Origin: Bacillota bacterium
Lineage (GTDB): Bacteria; Bacillota; Clostridia; Lachnospirales; Bianqueaceae
Length of the DNA stretch: 6,323 bases
Direction: 5' to 3'
Assembly (NCBI GenBank): GCA_017467985.1
Contig: JAFUJY010000028.1
Coordinates: 1-6,323, forward strand
In this document: piece by piece, positions 1-5,259 of the stretch
Numbering within the stretch: position 1 is the first letter of the stretch
Layout: each line of letters opens with the position of its first letter
Program-made: the position numbers and the translations under genes
The notes under the pieces: model-generated
Seen by the model: the letters and a program-made list of their open reading frames with translations, nothing else
Database searches by the model: none
Told to the model about the DNA's origin: nothing

Positions 1-257
1 AGCCCGCCACCTAAAGGCGACGCAAACTTCCGGCCCAATCGGCCGCGGCCCACGGTCTGTTCTTCCGCAATCACCACAGTTCCATGGGTGGCCCCTGCAG
101 CTGCCAGGCGCTTAGCCTCCAAATTGGTGGAGTCAATAAGTTGATGCACCTCCAAGTGACACTGCTCTTTCAGCAGCGGAAGCATATCCTCCCGACTGAT
201 CCGATCTTCGATCTTTTTCCTCTCCAACGCCTGCAAATTCTGCTGCTTTATCGTCAT
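1..257 (-). CDS. birA: Biotin--[acetyl-CoA-carboxylase] ligase, N-terminal part (cut by window edge)
   Basis: The visible 85 residues begin the catalytic domain of a biotin-protein ligase. This enzyme makes biotinyl-5'-AMP from biotin and ATP and transfers biotin to a lysine of carrier proteins such as the acetyl-CoA carboxylase subunit AccB, in the cytoplasm. Seen: the STN motif at residues 43-45, and the biotin/ATP-binding loop GRGRLGR at 70-76, preceded by VVIAEEQT. The remaining part, about two thirds of the protein, lies beyond the left edge. The ATG at 257 follows AGGAGGAGG with a 6-nt gap. Only about 40 residues precede STN, and the upstream gene ends 44 bp away. There is thus no room for the N-terminal winged helix of bifunctional BirA repressors, and this looks like a monofunctional (class I) enzyme. 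Family assignment is firm; the symbol is by homology only. Confidence 0.9.
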   Translation of the reverse strand, partial: MTIKQQNLQALERKKIEDRISREDMLPLLKEQCHLEVHQLIDSTNLEAKRLAAAGATHGTVVIAEEQTVGRGRLGRKFASPLGGG

Positions 258-289
258 ACAGCGCCTCCTCCTAATACCTAGTTTTATTC

Positions 290-298
290 ATTATACCA
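290..298 (-). promoter_or_regulatory. Extended -10 promoter for the biotin ligase gene
   Basis: On the minus strand this reads TGGTATAAT: a perfect TATAAT with the TGn extension. It lies just past the stop codon of the upstream permease gene. Transcription would start near 283, giving a leader of about 26 nt that holds the AGGAGG site. No good -35 box is present at 15-19 bp spacing, which extended -10 promoters can tolerate. No hairpin terminator separates it from the ABC operon, so read-through from that operon into this gene is possible. Confidence 0.6.
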
Positions 299-301
299 CA
301 C

Positions 302-1096
302 TTATGAACCACAGGACCTATAATTTCTCACACCAATACGCCATACCATGTAACAAGCAATGAGAAATATTATAATGCCCACAGGATAAAATGCAAATTG
401 CCACTGTGTTGTTTTTCCCAGCAGATACTGCAGCGGATAATATTGAATGAGTGTATACGGAATGATATATGTACAAAACCCCATAATTCCTTTCCCATAG
501 ACGTCGATCGGATATTTCCCATGGGTTTTTGCACCATACGTCAAAACATTCAGCAATGATGTATCTTCAATGAAGTAAAAGCAAAAACTTGCTCCTAACA
601 TAAACAATCCGATAAACAGCAATGTTCCGCCAACAATCATGGCAATCAACGTCCATATTGTTAATACATTCCACTGTATTTGACTGCTTCGGATGCCAAT
701 CCACAGCATAATGCCCGCCGTAATTAACGGACCCGTTCGTTCGATTTCAAATTTGGTTCCAATAACCTGCAATATCAGACTACAGGGTCGTAATAGCATC
801 CTGTCAAATTCGCCTCTTTTTACAGTGCCTGAAAACACCTGAAATCCCTCTCCAAACACCTCCGCCAATACAAAAGATATTTGTATAACCGCAAAACACA
901 GCAGAATATCCGAATACGTATACCCTTTTATTTCTTCAAATCCGGAGAATAAAAAAGTAATTGCCAGAAATTCACCAAATGAGATGATAAATCGTGCCAC
1001 TATCATGAGTACAAAGGATACTTTGTACTGCATCAAACTTCTGACGCAAATGGAGGCATACTTACAATATAAAGTGACTGTTTTCTTGATGCCCAT
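302..1096 (-). CDS. ABC-2 type exporter permease, COG3694 (PF06182) family
   Basis: This is one of two membrane subunits of an ABC exporter encoded by this operon. The 264-residue protein has about six hydrophobic segments, near residues 25-50, 61-79, 120-137, 143-169, 200-222 and 235-255. The cytoplasmic-loop motif KRGEFDRMLLRP at about 93-104 is typical of the COG3694 permeases, which pair with a COG4587 permease and a COG4586 ATPase. The segment DTSLLNVLTYGAKTHGKYPI also fits that family. No signal peptide or solute-binding partner is seen, in line with export. The start is set at the ATG at 1096 because a good ribosome site lies 4-9 nt before it. A GTG at 1105, overlapping the previous stop codon, would add three residues but has no spaced ribosome site. 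Composition is A/T-rich compared with the flanking housekeeping genes. The substrate is unknown; some relatives are annotated as viologen exporters. Confidence 0.85.
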   Translation of the reverse strand: MGIKKTVTLYCKYASICVRSLMQYKVSFVLMIVARFIISFGEFLAITFLFSGFEEIKGYTYSDILLCFAVIQISFVLAEVFGEGFQVFSGTVKRGEFDRMLLRPCSLILQVIGTKFEIERTGPLITAGIMLWIGIRSSQIQWNVLTIWTLIAMIVGGTLLFIGLFMLGASFCFYFIEDTSLLNVLTYGAKTHGKYPIDVYGKGIMGFCTYIIPYTLIQYYPLQYLLGKTTQWQFAFYPVGIIIFLIACYMVWRIGVRNYRSCGS

Positions 1097-1100
1097 ATGT

Positions 1101-1112
1101 ATCACCCACCCT
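1101..1112 (-). promoter_or_regulatory. Ribosome binding site deciding the start of the second permease
   Basis: The minus strand reads AGGGTGGGTGAT and is followed 4 nt later by ATG (1094-1096). The GGTGAT part matches the 3' side of the extended Shine-Dalgarno consensus. The same stretch contains the stop codon of the upstream permease gene (TGA, 1102-1104) and an in-frame GTG at 1103-1105 that lies inside the site itself. The ATG at 1096 is therefore the better start, and translation is probably coupled to the upstream gene. Confidence 0.6.
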
Positions 1113-1905
1113 GCACCACAATCCGGTTTTCAACCCGTTTCCAAAGCAGAACCCCCAGGCCGATCAACACAATCAGCCAGAAAACCTGCTTAAAAACAGC
1201 CAAAAACATTTCTTCTCCCACCATGTCTCCGCAATAGATGCGGAAAGGCACATTTTGCATATACGCAAAAGGCAGCCATTCTACAATTTTGAGAACCGAT
1301 GCCGGGAAAAAGGGAAGGGGAATAATATTTCCGGATAAAAAATCCACCGCACCTACTAATACCATTTTCCACCCCTTTGGAGATATGGTAAAAAAGCAAA
1401 GCATATATACTAAAGTGCAAAATGCCACTGTTATGCCCATTCCTAAAATGGTCGTCAGCAAAAACAGCCCAAAGGCTCCTCCACTAACCGGTAAACTCAT
1501 TTTATACGGCTTGGGCATCAGAAATGCGCATAGCAAAACAGGAAAGCACCTTAGAAGTGCCTCGGAAATTCTTCCGCCCACACTCCGCGAAAACCACATG
1601 GAATATACAGAAAACGGACGACATAACTCATAGGCAACATCACCATTCATGATCATGCCAAAAATGTCTTTATCCGTATTCCACGTATTAAATAATACTA
1701 AGAATGCCTCTTTCAACCAAATATATGCAACAATAGAAGTATAATTCATGGGAAGATACTCCCCATAGGTTTCCGCTATTACCTTATAAACAAGACACTC
1801 CATAAGTCCCCAAATCAACTGTGTCGTCAAGGCTGTAATTGAAGCCATCCGATATTGAACACCTGCAGCAAAGCGAAGTTTAAAAAACAAATAATATTTC
1901 TTCAT
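1102..1905 (-). CDS. ABC-2 type exporter permease, COG4587 family
   Basis: This is the first of the two membrane subunits in the ABC exporter operon. The 267 residues contain about six hydrophobic segments, near 20-42, 55-72, 112-131, 142-172, 180-205 and 234-255. The loop NGDVAYELCRPFSVYSMWF at about 87-105 is the hallmark of COG4587 permeases and has the counterpart KRGEFDRMLLRP in the next gene. The two subunits probably form a heterodimer driven by the upstream ATPase. The ATG at 1905 has AGGTGG 5 nt upstream. The ATPase stop codon lies 8 bp before this start, and the ribosome site begins inside that stop codon, so the genes are likely coupled. G+C is low (18 of 60 bases in 1681-1740). 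The subunit role is well supported; the substrate is not known. Confidence 0.87.
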   Translation of the reverse strand: MKKYYLFFKLRFAAGVQYRMASITALTTQLIWGLMECLVYKVIAETYGEYLPMNYTSIVAYIWLKEAFLVLFNTWNTDKDIFGMIMNGDVAYELCRPFSVYSMWFSRSVGGRISEALLRCFPVLLCAFLMPKPYKMSLPVSGGAFGLFLLTTILGMGITVAFCTLVYMLCFFTISPKGWKMVLVGAVDFLSGNIIPLPFFPASVLKIVEWLPFAYMQNVPFRIYCGDMVGEEMFLAVFKQVFWLIVLIGLGVLLWKRVENRIVVQGG

Positions 1906-1913
1906 ATCGCCAC

Positions 1914-2735
1914 CTACATAATATTCATTTTTCGATATAAATTTGCGACAACCTGATCCAGGTTTGCTGAATTTCCCGCTGATTCCTCCTGCATTGCGGA
2001 TGCTTCTCGCAAATCAGTCAGTGTTCCGTCCAACAATATTTTCCCTTTTCCGATCAGGATGACTCGTTCCGCAATCGCTTCAATATCCTGCATGTCATGG
2101 GTCGTTAAAATCACCGTAGTCTTTTGCTCTTGATTCAGCTTTTTAATAAAATCCCGCACCGCAAGCTTGGACACGGCGTCCAATCCAATGGTCGGCTCAT
2201 CCAGAAAAAGCAATCTTGGTTCATGAAGCAGAGACGCCGCAATTTCACATCGCATACGCTGCCCTAATGACAATTGCCTTGTGGGTGTCTTTAAAAGTTC
2301 CTGCAGCTGCAGGAGTTCCGACAGTTCTTCCAGCTTATTTTTATAACGAAGTGTGGAAACAGAATAGATCTCTTTTAATAATTCAAAGGAATCGATAACA
2401 GGAATATCCCACCACAACTGCGATCGCTGCCCAAAGACAACGCCGATCTGACGTACATGTTCCATCCGAGTCTTCCACGGAATGCGGCCATCAATGATAC
2501 ATGTCCCACTGTCAGGTGTCAATATCCCGCTCAGGATCTTGATTGTGGAGCTTTTTCCGGCTCCGTTCGGCCCGATGTAACCCACCATCTCTCCATCATG
2601 GATCGTAAAGCTAACATCATTGAGTGCTTGAATCTCTTCATAGCTGCGGTGAAATAAAGCTTTGCAGGCTTCTCCAAACCCTGCGTTTCGTTTTGCAACT
2701 TTGTACGACTTGCATACATTTTCCATCGTAATCAT
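1914..2735 (-). CDS. ABC exporter ATP-binding protein, COG4586 family, short C-terminus
   Basis: This is the cytoplasmic ATPase that powers the exporter formed with the two following permeases. Numbered from the chosen start (273 residues): Walker A GPNGAGKSS at 55-63, Q-loop within GQRSQLWWD (Q103), signature LSLGQ at 155-159, Walker B LLFLDEP at 175-181, D-loop after TIGLD, and switch His213 in TTHD. The GQRSQLWWD and LSLGQRMRCE wording is typical of COG4586. The start is the ATG at 2735, because AGGAGG lies 8 nt upstream. An ATG at 2783 in the same frame would add 16 residues but has no ribosome site and would translate through that AGGAGG. Family members usually run to about 310-340 residues with an accessory domain after the ATPase core. 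Here only a short polar linker and a final helix (LDQVVANLYRKM) remain. All motifs look intact, so it should be active. Confidence 0.92.
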   Translation of the reverse strand: MITMENVCKSYKVAKRNAGFGEACKALFHRSYEEIQALNDVSFTIHDGEMVGYIGPNGAGKSSTIKILSGILTPDSGTCIIDGRIPWKTRMEHVRQIGVVFGQRSQLWWDIPVIDSFELLKEIYSVSTLRYKNKLEELSELLQLQELLKTPTRQLSLGQRMRCEIAASLLHEPRLLFLDEPTIGLDAVSKLAVRDFIKKLNQEQKTTVILTTHDMQDIEAIAERVILIGKGKILLDGTLTDLREASAMQEESAGNSANLDQVVANLYRKMNIM

Positions 2736-2743
2736 TGTTACTT

Positions 2744-2749
2744 CCTCCT
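2744..2749 (-). promoter_or_regulatory. Ribosome binding site fixing the ABC ATPase start
   Basis: A perfect AGGAGG on the minus strand lies 8 nt before the ATG at 2733-2735. It falls inside the longer in-frame reading that begins at 2783, where it would encode part of Gln-Glu-Glu. This argues that the longer reading is not the real protein. Confidence 0.85.
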
Positions 2750-2824
2750 GGTAGTTATATTTTGCGATACTATAAAGCTTCATATCTTGCCAAGTCGGTC
2801 TGATCTTGTCTATGTTAGAGATAT

Positions 2825-2853
2825 ACTATACCATATTCCCAATGCTAAATCAA
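2825..2853 (-). promoter_or_regulatory. Sigma-A-like promoter of the ABC exporter operon
   Basis: On the minus strand there is a -35 TTGATT (2848-2853), a 17-bp spacer, and a -10 TATAGT (2825-2830) preceded by TGG, giving an extended -10. Transcription would start near 2818, leaving a leader of about 83 nt before the ATPase ATG. The leader shows no strong hairpin or riboswitch pattern. No regulator gene is adjacent, so control of the operon cannot be read from the window. Confidence 0.75.
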
Positions 2854-2900
2854 CTATTTTCTTGGGATTTCACCTTTTATACTTTCTAACCAATGGCATC

Positions 2901-2929
2901 AGAAAAGGGAAATCCGGTGGATTTCCCTT
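2901..2929 (-). terminator. Intrinsic terminator of gdhA
   Basis: Read on the minus strand, an 11-bp perfect stem (AAGGGAAATCC with GGATTTCCCTT; arms at 2919-2929 and 2905-2915) encloses a 3-nt loop and runs into TTTTCT. It begins about 50 nt after the gdhA stop codon. It separates gdhA from the ABC operon promoter, which starts about 50 bp further on. The U-tract is short and partly paired, but position and stem make a terminator very likely. Confidence 0.8.
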
Positions 2930-2980
2930 AACTTCATAATTATTACATTGTCCCCAAGAAGAGGCTTTACTTTTTTGAAA

Positions 2981-4312
2981 TTATACAACACCCTGAGCCA
3001 TCATGGCATCGGCAACCTTCTTGAAGCCTGCGATGTTAGCACCGGCAACGAAGTTATCGGTTACACCGAACTCCTTAGCAGTACCGCTCATGTTCGCATA
3101 AATGCCCTTCATGATCTGATGCAGCTTAGCATCCACTTCGTCAAAGGTCCAGGACAGACGCTGAGAGTTCTGGCTCATCTCCAGTGCGGAAGTGGCAACA
3201 CCACCGGCGTTGGCAGCCTTACCGGGAGCATACAGCATGCCGCTTGCCTGGAACAGCTCAACTGCTTCGGGAGTAGAAGGCATGTTAGCACCTTCAGCAA
3301 CAGCAAAGCAGCCGTTAGCCTTCAGATTCTTAGCATCGTTAATATCCAGCTCGTTCTGAGTTGCACAAGGCAGAGCCACGTCACAGGGGATATCCCAAAC
3401 ACGCTTACCTGCACGATATTCAACGCCCTTCTTAGCCTCAGCATACTCGCTGATACGGCCACGGCGACCTTCTTTGATTTCCTTCACCAGATCCAGGCTG
3501 ATGCCTTCCGGATCATAAACGGAACCGTTGGAATCAGACATGGAAACAACAGTAGCGCCCAGCTGCTGTGCCTTCTGTGCTGCATAGATTGCAACATTAC
3601 CGGAACCGGAGATACAAACCTTCTTACCTTCCAGGCTCTGGCCCTTTTCCTTTAACATTTCTTCGGTCAGGTATACCAGACCAAAACCGGTTGCTTCCTT
3701 ACGAGCCAGAGAACCGCCGTAGGTCAGACCCTTACCGGTAAATACGCCTTCATAGCGACCGGTCAGCTTCTTGAACTGGCCATACATATAACCAATCTCA
3801 CGGGCACCAACACCGATATCACCGGCAGGTACATCCACATCGGCACCAATATAGCGATACAGCTCGTTCATAAAGCTCTGGCAGAAAGCCATTACTTCAC
3901 GGTCAGACTTGCCCTTGGGGTCAAAGTCAGAACCACCCTTACCACCGCCGATGGGCAGACCGGTCAGAGAGTTCTTAAAAATCTGTTCAAAGCCCAGGAA
4001 CTTGATAACACTCTGGTTTACAGAAGGATGCAGACGAATACCACCCTTGTAGGGGCCGATGGCGCTGTTGTACTGTACACGGAAACCACGGTTCACCTGA
4101 ACCTTACCCTGATCATCCACCCACGGAACGCGGAAAGTGATCACACGCTCGGGCTCAACCAGACGCTCCAGCAATCCTTCTCTCTCATAGGCGGGATTGG
4201 CATCTACTGCCAGACGCAGAGACTCCAGAACCTCATGCACAGCCTGATGGAACACAGCCTCGCCGGGATTGCGGCTAACTACGGTCTCTAATACTCTATC
4301 AACATAACTCAT
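2981..4312 (-). CDS. gdhA: Glutamate dehydrogenase, hexameric, probably NADP-dependent
   Basis: It catalyses reversible reductive amination of 2-oxoglutarate with ammonium to glutamate in the cytoplasm (EC 1.4.1.4 if NADP-dependent). The 443-residue length is normal for the bacterial hexameric family. Residues matching the substrate site of the Clostridium symbiosum enzyme, as I recall its numbering, are at identical positions: Lys89 (PYKGG), Lys113, catalytic Lys125 (GGGKGG), Asp165 (PAGD) and Ser380. The nucleotide-binding loop GSGNVA is at 236-241. After the second strand of that fold comes SDSNG (259-263), closer to the NADP-type E. coli enzyme than to the NAD-type clostridial one; this is inference. 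The ATG at 4312 has GAGG 8 nt upstream. The gene is GC-rich, with its own promoter and terminator, so it is probably a single-gene transcript. Confidence 0.96.
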   Translation of the reverse strand: MSYVDRVLETVVSRNPGEAVFHQAVHEVLESLRLAVDANPAYEREGLLERLVEPERVITFRVPWVDDQGKVQVNRGFRVQYNSAIGPYKGGIRLHPSVNQSVIKFLGFEQIFKNSLTGLPIGGGKGGSDFDPKGKSDREVMAFCQSFMNELYRYIGADVDVPAGDIGVGAREIGYMYGQFKKLTGRYEGVFTGKGLTYGGSLARKEATGFGLVYLTEEMLKEKGQSLEGKKVCISGSGNVAIYAAQKAQQLGATVVSMSDSNGSVYDPEGISLDLVKEIKEGRRGRISEYAEAKKGVEYRAGKRVWDIPCDVALPCATQNELDINDAKNLKANGCFAVAEGANMPSTPEAVELFQASGMLYAPGKAANAGGVATSALEMSQNSQRLSWTFDEVDAKLHQIMKGIYANMSGTAKEFGVTDNFVAGANIAGFKKVADAMMAQGVV

Positions 4313-4350
4313 GACTATTACCTCTTTTCTATAATATCTAAAGTGTTTTC

Positions 4351-4379
4351 AGTATACACGATTTTTTGCAATTCCGCAA
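4351..4379 (-). promoter_or_regulatory. Probable gdhA promoter
   Basis: On the minus strand there is a -10 TATACT (4351-4356), a 17-bp spacer, and a weak -35 TTGCGG (4374-4379). Transcription would start near 4344, giving a leader of about 32 nt with the GAGG ribosome site. The -35 box lies between the arms of a 12-bp inverted repeat, and one arm falls in the spacer. This layout fits regulation by a DNA-binding protein. The weak -35 box suggests that an activator may be needed, or that another start is used. Confidence 0.6.
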
Positions 4380-4400
4380 TAGGATTCCTGCAAAAAATCG
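4359..4400. repeat. Perfect 12-bp inverted repeat around the gdhA -35 box
   Basis: The arms CGATTTTTTGCA (4359-4370) and TGCAAAAAATCG (4389-4400) are exact reverse complements separated by 18 bp. Their centres are 30 bp apart, close to three turns of the helix, so both face roughly the same side. One arm is in the gdhA promoter spacer and the other is just upstream of -35. It could be an operator. As RNA from dapF read-through it could also form a hairpin, but no U-tract follows the second arm. Confidence 0.7.
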
Positions 4401-4418
4401 AAAAACTTTTCGTTTTTC
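4392..4418 (-). terminator. Weak intrinsic terminator candidate after dapF
   Basis: Starting 1 nt after the dapF stop codon, the minus strand forms a 7-bp stem GAAAAAC/GTTTTTC (4412-4418 with 4400-4406) with a 5-nt loop, followed by GA and six T. The U-tract is good, but the stem has only two G-C pairs. Its strength is doubtful, and some dapF transcripts may continue into gdhA. The T-run is part of one arm of the inverted repeat in the gdhA promoter. Confidence 0.45.
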
Positions 4419-4419
4419 T

Positions 4420-5259
4420 TTAGATTTCCACCTCTCCGGTGAAAACCGTTACGGCGGGACCCGTCATCCACACGGTTTCTTCTGTCCAGCGGATCTTCAA
4501 ATCGCCGCCCACCAGATGTACCAGAATCTCACCGTCCCGGTCGCAATGTCCGCAGCGAATGGCGGCTACCGCACTGGCACAGGCCCCCGTACCGCAGGCC
4601 CAAGTCTCACCGCTTCCCCGCTCCCATACTCGCATTTTCAGTGTATGGCGGTCAATCACCTGAATAAATTCTGTATTCACCCGGTCCGGAAAAATCGGCG
4701 CATTTTCAAACAAGGGCCCGATTTTTTGCAAGTCCAGACCATCCACATCGTCACAGAACACCACGCAGTGGGAGTTTCCCATGGAGACACAGGTGATATT
4801 ATACTCTGTATCCCCAATCATCACCGGTTCATCCACCACTTCCGCCATGGGCAGCGCCACCGGAACCTTTTCGGAGGCAAATTCTGCCTGGCTCATATTC
4901 ACCGTCAGCTCCGTGGCCTTACCATTTTTCACATGTACATCCAGTGTCCGCAGTCCAGCGGGCGTATCCACCACCAAGTGCTCCTTACGGGCACGGCCAC
5001 TGTCATACAGGTATTTTCCCACGCAGCGAATACCGTTACCGCACATTCTCCCCGTACTGCCATCCTGGTTAAACAGGCGCATCATACCATCCGCCCGGGG
5101 AGATGGCTCAATGAGAATAATACCATCGCCACCAATACCAAAATGATACCGGGACAGATTCCGACTCAGCTCCTCCGGATTCTCCACCACCTGGTCAAAA
5201 CAGTCAATGTATATGTAATCATTACCACAGCCATGCATCTTTGTAAATTTCAGCTTCAT
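4420..5259 (-). CDS. dapF: Diaminopimelate epimerase
   Basis: It interconverts LL- and meso-2,6-diaminopimelate (EC 5.1.1.7) in the cytoplasm, the step that supplies meso-DAP for peptidoglycan and for lysine. The 279-residue length is standard. Seen: the opening KMHGCGNDY motif (7-15), the first catalytic cysteine Cys73 in GRMCGNGIRC, and the second, Cys222, in ACGTGACAS, with the preceding ERGSGET substrate loop (213-219). The two-cysteine pair of this cofactor-free racemase fold is thus intact. The ATG at 5259 overlaps the stop codon of the MATE gene in an ATGA. A GGAGG lies 10 nt upstream inside the MATE coding region, so translation is probably coupled. No promoter of its own was seen; it likely shares the MATE transcript. 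Confidence 0.97.
   Translation of the reverse strand: MKLKFTKMHGCGNDYIYIDCFDQVVENPEELSRNLSRYHFGIGGDGIILIEPSPRADGMMRLFNQDGSTGRMCGNGIRCVGKYLYDSGRARKEHLVVDTPAGLRTLDVHVKNGKATELTVNMSQAEFASEKVPVALPMAEVVDEPVMIGDTEYNITCVSMGNSHCVVFCDDVDGLDLQKIGPLFENAPIFPDRVNTEFIQVIDRHTLKMRVWERGSGETWACGTGACASAVAAIRCGHCDRDGEILVHLVGGDLKIRWTEETVWMTGPAVTVFTGEVEI

Noticed and set aside
1103..1105. GTG start for the second permease with a 4-bp GTGA overlap
   Set aside because: The overlap is attractive, but the GTG lies within the ribosome site itself. The ATG at 1096 has proper spacing. The difference is only three residues.
2299..2314. A perfect 16-bp palindrome (TCCTGCAGCTGCAGGA)
   Set aside because: It is inside the ABC ATPase gene and encodes the repetitive LLQLQELL helix. 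The symmetry follows from CTG/CAG codons, and no regulatory setting is visible.
2769..2774. A second TATAGT on the minus strand in the ABC operon leader
   Set aside because: No -35 box at a usable distance and no TGn extension; the promoter at 2825-2853 is far better.
2821..2836. Imperfect AT-rich palindrome ATATACTATACCATAT over the ABC operon -10 box
   Set aside because: Only 12 of 16 positions are symmetric, and it is mostly the TATA box itself. Too weak to call an operator without comparison to relatives.
2948..3655. A 235-codon open frame on the plus strand opposite gdhA
   Set aside because: It lies antisense to a complete, motif-bearing gdhA and has no recognisable domain. High-GC coding sequence commonly leaves such open antisense frames.
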